Of a stretch of DNA of 33,423 nt, positions 25,653-33,423 are shown piece after piece. This stretch comes from CAXXOK01 sp035353235 (GTDB lineage Bacteria; Bacillota; Clostridia; Christensenellales; Aristaeellaceae). The stretch's first letter is position 1. The number at the start of each line of letters is the position of its first letter. The DNA is taken from NCBI GenBank assembly GCA_035353235.1, contig DAOPZG010000013.1, positions 1 through 33,423 on the forward strand, written 5' to 3'. The notes below the pieces were generated by a model. The model saw only the letters and a list, made by a program, of their open reading frames with translations. It did not search any database and was not told the origin of the DNA. The position numbers and the translations under genes are program-made.

Positions 25653-26882
25653 TCAGGTTCTGTAATCTCCGTTGATCTTCACGTAATCGTACGTCAGATC
25701 GCAACCCCACGCAACCGCCTGTTCAGTACCCGCATTGAGCTGAACGGCAACGTCAATCTCGCTTTCGGAAAGCACCAGCTTCGCGTCCTCCTCGCTGAAG
25801 GGCACGCCGCTGCCGCCCGTGCAGACCGACACCACGCCCGCGCGGCTTTGAAACTGCACGTCGATCTTGCCGATGTCCACCGCCGCACCGCTGTAGCCGA
25901 TAGCGCACAGCACCCGGCCCCAGTTGGCGTCCGCGCCGAAGATAGCCGCCTTAAGCAGGGTAGAGCACACCACGGACTTGGCTACCAGCTTGGCGTTCGC
26001 CTTGTCCGGCGCGCCGGTTACGGTGCAGGTCATCAGCTTCGTGGCGCCTTCGCCGTCTTTGGCCATGATGCGGCAAAGCTTCGCGCACACCTGATACAGC
26101 GCCGCTTTGAACGTGCCGTATTCCGGCCCGTCGCAGGCGGCAATTTCCGGGTTGCCCGCCAGCCCGCCGGCCAGAACGGTAACCATGTCGTTGGTGGAGG
26201 TGTCCCCGTCTACGGACAGCATGTTGAAGGTGTCCTTCACCACACCGGAAAGCGCGGTTTGCAGACAATCCGGCGCAATGGCCGCGTCGGTGGTGATAAA
26301 GCACAGCATGGTCGCCATGTTGGGGTGGATCATGCCGCTGCCCTTGCTGATACCGCCCATGCGGCACAGCCTGCCGCCCAGTGTAAACTCCACGGCCACT
26401 TCCTTGGCCACGGTGTCGGTTGTCATAATCGCTTCGGCGGCGTCGTGCCCGCCGTTGTGCCGCAGCGCGACCGCCAGCCTGCGCATCCCCTTCTCAAACG
26501 GGTCCAGCGACATGGGCTGACCGATCACGCCGGTGGAGGCCACCACCACGTCGCCCGCGGGCACACCGGTATGCTGCGTAACCAGCGCGCACATCCCCTC
26601 GGCAATTTCTTTGCCGTTGGCGTTGCAGGTGTTGGCGTTGCCGCTGTTGCACAGAATCGCCCGGGCGTGCCCGTCGGCCACATGGGCCTTCGTAACGGCG
26701 ATGGGTGCGCCCTGCACCAGATTTTGCGTGTAGCAGCACGCCGCCGTGCACAGCGTATCGCTCACGATCAGCGCGGTATCCCGCTTGTCGCGGTTTTTCC
26801 GAATGCCCAGATGTTCGCCGGATGCCTTGAACCCCTTTGCGGCGGTTACGCCGCCATCAATAAACACAAACTGTTCAGCCAT
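25653..26882 (-). CDS. argJ: Bifunctional ornithine acetyltransferase/N-acetylglutamate synthase
   Basis: This gene encodes 409 residues, with ATG at 26882 and GGAGG upstream. ArgJ moves the acetyl group from N-acetylornithine to glutamate, recycling it, and the bifunctional type can also use acetyl-CoA. The self-cleavage site HPNMATML is intact (cleavage before Thr191, the nucleophile of the mature beta chain). STGVIG (116-121) and the KGSGMIHP lead-in are also present. Its presence means the cluster runs the cyclic acetyl pathway and needs no ArgE. The sequence alone does not settle mono- versus bifunctional activity. It sits 58 bp downstream of argC and is followed by the repeat region. 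Confidence 0.95.
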   Translation of the reverse strand: MAEQFVFIDGGVTAAKGFKASGEHLGIRKNRDKRDTALIVSDTLCTAACCYTQNLVQGAPIAVTKAHVADGHARAILCNSGNANTCNANGKEIAEGMCALVTQHTGVPAGDVVVASTGVIGQPMSLDPFEKGMRRLAVALRHNGGHDAAEAIMTTDTVAKEVAVEFTLGGRLCRMGGISKGSGMIHPNMATMLCFITTDAAIAPDCLQTALSGVVKDTFNMLSVDGDTSTNDMVTVLAGGLAGNPEIAACDGPEYGTFKAALYQVCAKLCRIMAKDGEGATKLMTCTVTGAPDKANAKLVAKSVVCSTLLKAAIFGADANWGRVLCAIGYSGAAVDIGKIDVQFQSRAGVVSVCTGGSGVPFSEEDAKLVLSESEIDVAVQLNAGTEQAVAWGCDLTYDYVKINGDYRT

Positions 26883-26940
26883 GTTCCTATTGCCTCCGCG
26901 CCCGGCCGGAGGCCCCGCAGGCCGACAGCCGAGGAATATT

Positions 26941-27882
26941 TCAAGTAAAAGAACCGTTCAGGCCCGTTTGCGCAGACAGCCCCAGCATCAGGTTCATACA
27001 CTGGATCGCCGCGCCGCTCGCGCCCTTGCCGAGGTTGTCGAACCGGGCGCAAACCATCGCGCGCTCGTCGGTGCCGGTCGCAAAAAGCTCCATCCCATCG
27101 CTGCCCGCCATCGCGTTGGCCGCCAGATACGCTTCGGGGTTCGCGTCCCGAACACGGATCAGCGGCTGCCCCGCGTAGTGCGCGCGATAAAGCTCCGTAA
27201 GCCCGCCAAGCGTAAGCGGCTTTCGCAGCCGGTTGGGCCGCAGGGGGAGCGATACCAGCATCCCCGCGTAGTAATCGCCAAGCACCGGCTGAAAGATCGG
27301 CGTTTCCGCAAGCCCGCACACGTGCACAATCTCCGGCAGGTGCTTGTGATGCTGCGTTACGGCGTAGGAGCGCAGGCTTCGCAGCGCTCCGTCGCGGCCG
27401 GGGGTTTCGTACTCCGCGATCATCTTTTTTCCGCCGCCGCTGTACCCGGTAAGCGACGTCAGCATCAGTTCTGCATCCGGCGAAATCGCGCCCGCCTGCA
27501 CCAGCGGATAGAGCAGCGCGATCGCGCCGCTGGCGTGGCAGCCGGGCACCGCGACGCGGTTTGCCTGCTTCACCGCCGCCTCATGTGCCGGGGACAGCTC
27601 CGGAAAGCCGTAGGCAAAGCGCGCATCGGTCCGGAAAGCGGTACTGGTGTCCAGCACCCGGCCCTTTGTGTCGCCCAGCGCCGCGATCAGCGCGCGGCTG
27701 GCGTCGTCCGGCAGACACAGAAAGGTGATGTCCGCCTGTTCGGCCAGCTCCGCCTGTGCGGCGGGGTCCTTGCGCAGTTCTTCCGGCAGGGAAACCAGCT
27801 CAATGTCGGCGCGCGCGGAGAGCCGCTCCACAATGCGCAGGCCCGTGGTGCCGCTGCCGCCGCTAATAAATACCTTTGTCAT
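26941..27882 (-). CDS. argC: N-acetyl-gamma-glutamyl-phosphate reductase, short (type 2) form
   Basis: This gene encodes 313 residues, with ATG at 27882 and a modest GGCAGGGA site. ArgC reduces N-acetylglutamyl phosphate to the semialdehyde with NADPH. The nucleotide loop SGGSGTTGLRI (7-17) lies at the start, and catalytic Cys115 sits in VAVPGCHASGA. GYSGGGKKM and QHHKHLPEI follow, as in ArgC. At about 313 residues with GSGTTG, it belongs to the shorter type 2 subfamily, not the 340-residue type 1 common in Bacillota. It lies 104 bp downstream of argG. The function is well supported by motifs and by the operon. Confidence 0.94.
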   Translation of the reverse strand: MTKVFISGGSGTTGLRIVERLSARADIELVSLPEELRKDPAAQAELAEQADITFLCLPDDASRALIAALGDTKGRVLDTSTAFRTDARFAYGFPELSPAHEAAVKQANRVAVPGCHASGAIALLYPLVQAGAISPDAELMLTSLTGYSGGGKKMIAEYETPGRDGALRSLRSYAVTQHHKHLPEIVHVCGLAETPIFQPVLGDYYAGMLVSLPLRPNRLRKPLTLGGLTELYRAHYAGQPLIRVRDANPEAYLAANAMAGSDGMELFATGTDERAMVCARFDNLGKGASGAAIQCMNLMLGLSAQTGLNGSFT

Positions 27883-27986
27883 CGCGAATCCCTGCCTTGT
27901 ATAGCGTTAGCACGGCGTCGCCGCGCGGAGGTTCGCGCCGCCGCACCGGAGGCTTTGGGGCGGTCCGATGCGGCGCGCGGAAAAGA

Positions 27987-29219
27987 TCAGAGCTTCTTTT
28001 GCAGTTTGGCCTGCACCGCCACGGGCAGCCCGAACAGGGTGATAAAGCCCGCGGAGTTCTTCTGGTCGTATACCTGATCCTGCCCGAAGGTGGCGATTTC
28101 CTCGCTGTACAGGCTGTACGGGCTGGTTACGCCCGCGTTGATGACGTTGCCCTTGTACAGTTTCAGCGTCACGTCGCCGGTTACGTGCTCCTGCGTTTTG
28201 GTTACGAAGGCGGAAAGCGCCTCGCGCAGGGGCGTGAACCACTGGCCGAAATACACCAGTTCCGCAAACCGGTTGGCCACCAGCTCTTTATAGTGCTGGG
28301 TGTCACGGTCCAGGCACAGGGTTTCCAGCACCTGATGCGCGCGGTAGAGCAGGGTGCCGCCGGGGGTTTCGTACACGCCGCGGCTCTTCATGCCCACCAG
28401 CCGGTTTTCCACCAGGTCCACCAGCCCCACGCCGTTTTCGCCACCGAGCTTGTTCAGCTTCTCCAGCAGCGCCACGGGGGCCAGCTTCTCGCCGTCCACC
28501 GCCACAGGAATGCCTTTTTCAAAGGTAATTTTCACGTAGGCGGGCTTGTCGGGGGCCTGCTCGGGGCTTACGCCCATTTCGAGGAAACCGGGCTTGTTGT
28601 ACTGCGGCTCGTTGGCGGGGTTTTCCAGATCGAGGCCCTCATGGGAGAGGTGCCACAGGTTTTTATCCTTGCTGTAATTCGTATCCCGGTTAATTTTAAG
28701 CGGGATATGGTGCGCCTCGGCATAGTCGATTTCCTCATCGCGGCTCTTGATGTCCCACTCCCGCCACGGAGCGATGACCGCCATGTCCGGCGCGAAAGCC
28801 TTGATGGTCAGCTCGAAACGCACCTGATCGTTGCCCTTACCGGTGCAGCCGTGGCAGATTGCGTCCGCCCCTTCCTTGAGGGCGATTTCCACGATGCGTT
28901 TGGCAATAATGGGACGCGCGAAGCTGGTGCCCAGCAGATATTCGCCTTCGTACACCGCGCCCGCCTGCAGGGTGGGGTAGATGTAATCGGTGATAAATTC
29001 CTCTTTCAGGTCCTCAATATAGAGCTTGCTCGCGCCGGTTTTTTTGGCCTTTTCCTCCAGCCCGTCCAGCTCGGTGCCCTGTCCCACGTCGCCCGAAACG
29101 GCGATTACTTCGCAATTGTTATAGTTCTCCTTCAGCCACGGAATAATAATGGAAGTATCAAGCCCGCCGGAATAAGCGAGCACGACCTTTTTGATTTCCT
29201 GCTTGGACTTCACAGCCAT
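27987..29219 (-). CDS. argG: Argininosuccinate synthase
   Basis: This gene encodes 410 residues, with ATG at 29219 behind AAGGAGG. ArgG condenses citrulline and aspartate using ATP. The ATP pyrophosphatase loop AYSGGLDTS is at 15-23. GTSFARPIIAKR, CHGCTGKGNDQVRFE and SRGVYETPGGT are family hallmarks, and the length is typical. It is the first gene of the operon, directly behind a promoter covered by ARG-box-like sites, so arginine repression through ArgR is likely. argH, the usual partner for the last step, is not found here. Confidence 0.97.
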   Translation of the reverse strand: MAVKSKQEIKKVVLAYSGGLDTSIIIPWLKENYNNCEVIAVSGDVGQGTELDGLEEKAKKTGASKLYIEDLKEEFITDYIYPTLQAGAVYEGEYLLGTSFARPIIAKRIVEIALKEGADAICHGCTGKGNDQVRFELTIKAFAPDMAVIAPWREWDIKSRDEEIDYAEAHHIPLKINRDTNYSKDKNLWHLSHEGLDLENPANEPQYNKPGFLEMGVSPEQAPDKPAYVKITFEKGIPVAVDGEKLAPVALLEKLNKLGGENGVGLVDLVENRLVGMKSRGVYETPGGTLLYRAHQVLETLCLDRDTQHYKELVANRFAELVYFGQWFTPLREALSAFVTKTQEHVTGDVTLKLYKGNVINAGVTSPYSLYSEEIATFGQDQVYDQKNSAGFITLFGLPVAVQAKLQKKL

Positions 29220-29233
29220 GGTGGTTGCCTCCT

Positions 29234-29267
29234 TGAATATTTATGCACGTATTATGTATTATATGCA
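29234..29267 (-). promoter_or_regulatory. Tandem ARG-box-like ArgR operators
   Basis: TGAATATTTATGCA (29234-29247) matches the ARG box core TGAAT-N4-ATTCA in 13 of 14 positions. A weaker copy TGTATTATATGCA (29255-29267), with one base missing, lies 20-21 bp away centre to centre, the usual spacing of paired ARG boxes. They cover the -10 element and the predicted transcription start of argG. Confidence 0.65.
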
Positions 29268-29279
29268 GCTTTTTGTCAA
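29251..29279 (-). promoter_or_regulatory. arg operon promoter
   Basis: On the minus strand TTGACA (29279-29274) is followed after 17 bp by CATAAT (29256-29251). The predicted start is near 29244, about 25 bp before the argG ATG. A TATAAT only 10 bp after the -35 is too close to be used with it. Confidence 0.75.
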
Positions 29280-29435
29280 GGGGTTTTCTTGCGATTTTTG
29301 TCTGCTTTGCGGTCAATATGTACATTTTTGTTTGAACTTCAGCGGCAATACTCTCACAGTGCAAGCTTTTACGCCGCGTCGGCCTGCTGGCCCGCTATAA
29401 GCAACGCAACCGAAAAACTATGCAACCCCATCATG

Positions 29436-29477
29436 AAAAGCCCACGCATCCGGCAAGAGCCGTTTGCGTGGGCTTTT
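29436..29477. terminator. Intrinsic terminator after the DUF1015 gene
   Basis: AAAAGCCCACGCA (29436-29448) pairs perfectly with TGCGTGGGCTTTT (29465-29477). On the minus strand the stem ends in TTTT. It separates the DUF1015 transcript from the arg operon promoter. The remaining bases of 29280-29529 hold no gene. Confidence 0.88.
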
Positions 29478-29529
29478 AAACTGTATGGTGGCTGGTTCCG
29501 GTACGTCCGGCAGACCTGCGGGCGCTGCG

Positions 29530-30783
29530 TTACCGCTCCAGTCTGCGCGCTTCCAGATAGTAGCGCTTCTCATTCGCTTCACCCATGCTGAAGGTTTTGC
29601 GCGGCAGCGATCCCAGCTTTTCCACCATCGGAAACAGTTGGTTTTTCGGCAGCGCGGGCAGCAGGAACGCCACGGCCTTTTCTCCCTCCGCCAGCGCGCG
29701 CACGGCAGCGTCGCCGTGAATATAATCCAGTTTTGTGCCGGGGTGGGCAGGCATCCAGTCGTCCAGAAAGCGCTGCAGCGTGCCCACGGCCAGCGGATGG
29801 GACGAACCGCCGATATTCAGGCGCACTTCCTTCCCCTCAAACGCCACCACGATTTCCTGCGTGTTCTCCCCGCCGGTCAGCGACCAGCCTTTTTCCACGG
29901 CGTAACGGGCCAGTTCGTCCAACAGCGTGTCGCCGTCGTAGCCGAACAGCACCCGGTGGATCGGCTCGAAGATCAGCGCGTCGTCGTGGATGTTTTCCAG
30001 CTCCACCATCGCAAAGCGCGCGGGGTGGTCGGCCTGTTCGGCCGGGGTCAGCGTTGGTTTGATTTCCTCCCAGTAGGCTTTGGCGGTCGCAAGACTATGG
30101 TTGCCGTCGCCTACGGCATACAGCAGGTTGCTCGAAAGCCGGGATCTCAGCGCTTCCAGCGCGGCGTTTACCCCGGCGATGTCCGCCGGGTCGGTCACGG
30201 CATAGCCCACCACATGGCCGCCGTTCATCATCAGCGGGAAATCATACAGTTTTGTAAGCGTATTGCGGCGCTCAAACAGCGGTTCCGCCACGCTCATCAT
30301 AGGATCGTCAATCAGCATCAGCACATGGCTCAGTTCCAGCGCCGCGCCGCGCCTTACCGCCAGCCGCGGGGGAATCCTTTCCAATATTGTTCCTTCGGTG
30401 GCGCGCACGGGGGTGCGGCTGCCGGGGTGATAATCATACCCTTCCAGATCCATCAGCGCCACCAGACCGACGCGCGCGCCGCTTGAGGTGTTGCGCTCGG
30501 TCAGGATAAAACCGTTTTTTACGCCGGGCGTCAGCACGCCGCGGGCGAGATAATCCCGCATGGCGCGGTGAATTTCCGGCACGCGCACGTCGGCTTCGGG
30601 CAGAAAAATTTCCGGCAGAATCAGCCGCAGCGTGCTTGGCTGTCCGTCCACCAGCGCCTCAACCTCTTTCCAGTATTCCGGCTGAGAGGTGTACTGGTCG
30701 CAGGCGACGCATGCCCACGCGGTTGGGTTTACCTCCGGGGCCGGTAAAAGCAGTTCTCCGGGATGTAGATACAGGTCTTGCAT
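29530..30783 (-). CDS. DUF1015 family protein
   Basis: This gene encodes 417 residues, with ATG at 30783 behind AAGGAGG. The DUF1015 signature AVGDGNHSLATAK lies at 223-235. Other family-like stretches are ACDQYTSQPEYW (28-39) and the LIDDP segment (157-161). The protein looks soluble and cytoplasmic, with no signal peptide or membrane segment. The family is widespread in Bacillota; it has been linked by sequence to nuclease- or ParB-like folds, but no reaction is established. It is 58 bp downstream of the pseudo-sortase gene on the same strand and may share its promoter, as no terminator separates them. Confidence 0.85.
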   Translation of the reverse strand: MQDLYLHPGELLLPAPEVNPTAWACVACDQYTSQPEYWKEVEALVDGQPSTLRLILPEIFLPEADVRVPEIHRAMRDYLARGVLTPGVKNGFILTERNTSSGARVGLVALMDLEGYDYHPGSRTPVRATEGTILERIPPRLAVRRGAALELSHVLMLIDDPMMSVAEPLFERRNTLTKLYDFPLMMNGGHVVGYAVTDPADIAGVNAALEALRSRLSSNLLYAVGDGNHSLATAKAYWEEIKPTLTPAEQADHPARFAMVELENIHDDALIFEPIHRVLFGYDGDTLLDELARYAVEKGWSLTGGENTQEIVVAFEGKEVRLNIGGSSHPLAVGTLQRFLDDWMPAHPGTKLDYIHGDAAVRALAEGEKAVAFLLPALPKNQLFPMVEKLGSLPRKTFSMGEANEKRYYLEARRLER

Positions 30784-30841
30784 GAAAATCCTCCTTGGCG
30801 CGGCAGTGCGCGCGGGTTCGTTGATTGGGTTTACACGGTGT

Positions 30842-33169
30842 TTACTCCGCCTGGATATGGGCGGCGGTCTCGCCGCTGCGAAGCATCCGGCAGAGAAGCA
30901 CCCAGCAGGTCGTATCCCCGTTTTCCGGAAGGGTCGCCAGCGTCAGCAGCCGGTCGCTTGCCTGCACGCCTACCGCGATGGGATACAGGCTGCGGCTTCT
31001 CGCGTTCTGTACATAGGCAAGCATCTGTTCATCGGTCTGGAAAGACAGGTAACCCGCATAATTGAAGTAGTTGGCGGACGTGGTATCGCTGTCCGCACGG
31101 ATCACGGCAAACACCACATAATCCGCCTGCTCGTACAGCGTGTGGCAGGTGACGATGCCGTGGCTTTGCACAAACGCCTTTCCTGCCAAACCATACTGCG
31201 CGAGCGGTTGCAGCAATTTCCCCTCGTCGGTTGCCTGTCCGCGGATCAGCAGGTTTTCCGGCGGCTTTTTAAGCAGGATTCCCTCATCCACAAACACCGC
31301 GCCGCCGTACCCCATCACGTTGCGAGCGTTATGGGTAAGGTAATACGTGTTGTTGCGCTGCACCAGCGTTTCGTCCAGCACGCCGTCAATGGTTAGCCTT
31401 CCCACCACATCCGCGTTTTGCTGGCGCAGGGTGGTAAACTCATCACTGACGTTCAGCAGCGGGTTGTTCGGGTAAGCGGTCAGTCTGGTACGCGCGGGGG
31501 AGGTGACGGCAGGCTGTACCGTTTGTATATCCCCCGCCGCGCCGCCGCTGTCCAGCACGCCGATCAGCGGGTCGTTCTGTGCGATGCGGGGCTCCGGCGT
31601 CGGGGTACGGACGGGCAGGGGTGTATTCGTAGGGGCGTAGGTTTGCCCCGCGGGCAGCAGATCCACCGCTTCGGCGGTCGTGTTGGGGTCCACGCCCGCC
31701 AGCTCGGACAGCTCCTGCCGGTCCGATTGCAGGTCCTGCTGGTTCACCATCAGGCTTTGCGCCATCCGGGCAATTTCCACCACGCAGAACAGCACGGCCA
31801 GAGAACCCACGATCAACAGCGCCAGCTGCCATTTCTGCTTTAAAAACTGTCGGGCAGGTTTGCGCGGCGCGGGGGACCCCGACGGCCCGGCAGGGGTTTT
31901 CGGCGGTTTCGCGGGCGGCGGAGTAACCGCTTGGCGACGTGCGGAAGAAAACTGCGAAATCCTCTCCGTGTCGGACGCGGCGGGCGGGTATCCTGTTCCC
32001 GTCACCGCGTCGTAAGGCGCCGAATAGCGGCCCGAAACAGAGGCATCCCCTTCATTTACCGTTGCAGGCGGATACCGTGACGATTGCATCGCAACCATCG
32101 GCGGCAGAAAATCATTCAGCAGGGCGCTATCAGCGGAACGATCCGCCGCAAACGGAGGGAATGCCCCGGAATCCGCAGGCGTTTCGGTTTCCCGCGGTCC
32201 GGTCCATTTAAACCCACCTTCTGCCGCTCTTGGCACCACCGGGGCCTTCCAGCCCAACGTGATCCACGGATCGACCGTCTGTTGTTGCGGTGTCGGCGGC
32301 GCATCGGCGGCCACGCCTCCATGTTTGGGAACATAGTCCGGGTGTTTCGGCGCGGACACCGAGGGCCTTGCCGCCGAAAACGCGTCCGTCGCACTTGCGC
32401 CGGGCACGGCATACGGTTCGCCTGAACGGTACGGTACGGGCGCGGACACCGAGGGCCTTGCCGCTGAAAACGCGTCCGTCGCATTCGTACCGGGCACGGG
32501 ATACGGCGCGCCAGAGTGGAACGGCACGGGCGCGGACACAGAGGGCCTTGCCGCTGAAAACGTGTCCGTCGCACTTGCGCCGGGCACGGCATACGGTTCG
32601 CCTGAACGGTACGGTACGGGCGCGGACACGGAGGGCCTTACTGCCGAAAACGCGTCCGTCGCATTCGTACCGGGCATGGTATACGGCGCGCCAGATTGGA
32701 ACGGCACAGGCGCGGACACGGAGGGCCTTACTGCCGAAAACGCGTCCGTCGCACTCGCGCCGGGCACGGCATACGGTTCGCCCGAACGGTACGGCACGGG
32801 CGTGGAAACCGAGGGCCTTACTGCCGAAAACGCGTCCGTCGCACTTGCGCCGGGCACGGCATACGGTTCGCCCGGACGGTACGGTACGGGTGTTGTTTCT
32901 CCGGCAGGTTGCCCGGCCCGGGGTGGCAGTGAAGATGCTTTTTTCAGATACAACGGCACAGTAGGGGAGCGTACTTCTTCCCGACCGAAATCATAACTGC
33001 TCCCGGGCATGGGCGCAGCCTGTGCGCGGCGGCGGCTGCCCTCTCCGGTAATTCTGTTTTCGATGGATACAGGCCGGAACAAGTTCGGCGATTCTTCCCC
33101 ATAAGGCGGGTCGTCCGTCCGGGCAGGCTCGGAGGGCGGCATGGCGCGACGTTCGTCACCCGATGTCAT
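30842..33169 (-). CDS. Membrane protein with 30-residue repeats and a catalytically dead sortase-B-like domain
   Basis: This gene encodes 775 residues from ATG 33169, which has GGGAGG at good spacing; ATG 33232 would add 21 residues but has no binding site. Layout: polar N-terminus, six 30-residue Pro/Ser/Ala-rich repeats (93-272), disordered linker to about 440, basic KPARQFLKQKW, one membrane helix (about 449-470), then an outward linker with TPLPVRTPTPEP and a sortase-B-like domain (about 585-765; DVVGRLTI, YYLTHN, GGAVFVDE, SLYPIAVGV, DRLLTLATL). The catalytic residues of class B sortases are replaced: His by Gln645 (LLIRGQA), Cys by Leu747 (LTLATL), Arg by Cys755 (TTCWVLL). It is therefore unlikely to cleave or join sorting signals; binding or scaffolding is conceivable. 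The positive-inside rule puts the repeats in the cytoplasm. The reading frame is intact over 2.3 kb, so this is not an obvious pseudogene. Confidence 0.82.
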   Translation of the reverse strand: MTSGDERRAMPPSEPARTDDPPYGEESPNLFRPVSIENRITGEGSRRRAQAAPMPGSSYDFGREEVRSPTVPLYLKKASSLPPRAGQPAGETTPVPYRPGEPYAVPGASATDAFSAVRPSVSTPVPYRSGEPYAVPGASATDAFSAVRPSVSAPVPFQSGAPYTMPGTNATDAFSAVRPSVSAPVPYRSGEPYAVPGASATDTFSAARPSVSAPVPFHSGAPYPVPGTNATDAFSAARPSVSAPVPYRSGEPYAVPGASATDAFSAARPSVSAPKHPDYVPKHGGVAADAPPTPQQQTVDPWITLGWKAPVVPRAAEGGFKWTGPRETETPADSGAFPPFAADRSADSALLNDFLPPMVAMQSSRYPPATVNEGDASVSGRYSAPYDAVTGTGYPPAASDTERISQFSSARRQAVTPPPAKPPKTPAGPSGSPAPRKPARQFLKQKWQLALLIVGSLAVLFCVVEIARMAQSLMVNQQDLQSDRQELSELAGVDPNTTAEAVDLLPAGQTYAPTNTPLPVRTPTPEPRIAQNDPLIGVLDSGGAAGDIQTVQPAVTSPARTRLTAYPNNPLLNVSDEFTTLRQQNADVVGRLTIDGVLDETLVQRNNTYYLTHNARNVMGYGGAVFVDEGILLKKPPENLLIRGQATDEGKLLQPLAQYGLAGKAFVQSHGIVTCHTLYEQADYVVFAVIRADSDTTSANYFNYAGYLSFQTDEQMLAYVQNARSRSLYPIAVGVQASDRLLTLATLPENGDTTCWVLLCRMLRSGETAAHIQAE
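32354..32893 (-). repeat. Six 90-bp coding tandem repeats
   Basis: Exactly 540 bp encode six uninterrupted 30-residue units of the form (T/A)PVPYRSGEPYAVPGASATDAFSAVRPSVS-like sequence, without insertion or deletion. Units fall into two kinds, YRSGEPYAVPGAS (units 1, 2, 4, 6) and F(Q/H)SGAPY..PGTN (units 3, 5). The order a-a-b-a-b-a suggests that a 180-bp b-a pair was duplicated as a block. Confidence 0.95.
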
Positions 33170-33263
33170 GCTCCCGACCTCCCACCGACGGGAAACCCGT
33201 CCTTTAATCGATGCAATCCGTATTCGATGCATTGTAAATTAAAAAAGAAAATGGGCTGAAATC

Positions 33264-33292
33264 ACTATACCGCGGGTTGCCCGGTTTGTCAA
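33264..33292 (-). promoter_or_regulatory. Promoter of the pseudo-sortase gene
   Basis: On the minus strand a consensus TTGACA (33292-33287), a 17-bp spacer and TATAGT (33269-33264) form a strong sigma-A promoter. The predicted start near 33257 leaves a leader of about 88 nt before ATG 33169. Confidence 0.78.
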
Positions 33293-33370
33293 TTTTCCAA
33301 AGGCGCCACAGCATTTTTCCCCGCCTGTTCATTTAGCAGGTTCGCTAAAAAAACCAGCCCCGGAAAAAAA

Positions 33371-33423
33371 TGAACTGCACCCCCAGAGTTAGACAGTATG
33401 GTATACTGAAATAACTTTGGGGG
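33371..33423 (+). mobile_element. Probable end of an IS3/IS150-type element, cut by window
   Basis: TGAACTGCACCCCCAGAGTT followed by AGACA resembles the terminal inverted repeat (TGAACTG...CCCC...AAGTTAGACA) of IS150-group elements in Bacillota. CCCCCAGAGTT (33380-33390) is mirrored by AACTTTGGGGG (33413-33423), with TATACT between them. No transposase is visible because the window ends, so a full element, a mini-element made of two ends, or chance cannot be separated. Confidence 0.5.

Noticed and set aside
25304..25710. Open frames across the argJ-argB repeats, on both strands
   Set aside because: They merely translate the duplicated repeat units, have no ribosome binding site and show no protein similarity.
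32354..32893. CRISPR-like regular repeats
   Set aside because: The 90-bp units are contiguous without unique spacers and remain in frame inside one large gene.
30842..33169. Active class B sortase gene (srtB)
   Set aside because: The fold resemblance is clear but the catalytic His, Cys and Arg are all missing, so the name of an active enzyme would mislead.

Overview
The window is GC-rich bacterial DNA with dense coding, strong AGGAGG-type ribosome binding sites, sigma-A-like promoters and intrinsic terminators. Class B sortase architecture, a heterodimeric ABC exporter behind a MarR gene, and an argGCJBDF cluster point to Bacillota, most likely a GC-rich gut or rumen Clostridia lineage. The placement is an inference. 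One 100-N scaffold gap (14737-14836) shows that this is a draft, probably metagenomic, assembly.

Region 1 (1-12045) holds six paralogous secreted proteins of about 630 residues. One is leftward and cut by the window edge. Five are rightward in tandem, separated by short gaps, three of which carry hairpins. Each has a signal peptide, an N-terminal domain that looks like an alpha/beta hydrolase fold without its nucleophile, and a C-terminal PHB-depolymerase/feruloyl-esterase-like domain with an intact Ser-Asp-His set. A roughly 1.3 kb divergent intergenic region carries a perfect GGTTAACGTTAACC palindrome just before the first rightward gene, which looks like a LacI-family operator.

Region 2 (12154-22247) is mixed housekeeping and accessory: a Gfo/Idh/MocA oxidoreductase, a membrane GGDEF protein, the gap flanked by an identical 55-bp sequence, an MFS exporter, a MarR/ABC/ABC multidrug operon, a 2H phosphoesterase-like protein and a YaiI/YqxD (DUF188) protein.

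Region 3 (22262-29279) is a leftward arginine operon, argG-argC-argJ-argB-argD-argF. It starts from a TTGACA/CATAAT promoter overlapped by two ARG-box-like sites, and is interrupted between argJ and argB by a two-unit structured repeat. Together these genes encode N-acetylglutamate formation and recycling (ArgJ), phosphorylation (ArgB), reduction (ArgC), transamination (ArgD), carbamoylation (ArgF) and argininosuccinate synthesis (ArgG). argH is not in the window.

Region 4 (29436-33423) has a DUF1015 protein. Upstream of it is a 775-residue membrane protein with six exact-length 30-residue repeats on the predicted cytoplasmic side and a sortase-B-like extracellular domain in which all three catalytic residues are replaced. 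The right edge enters what looks like the end of an IS3/IS150-type element. The strongest candidates for something undescribed are the pseudo-sortase with its repeat tail and the tandem array of pseudo-domain plus esterase proteins.
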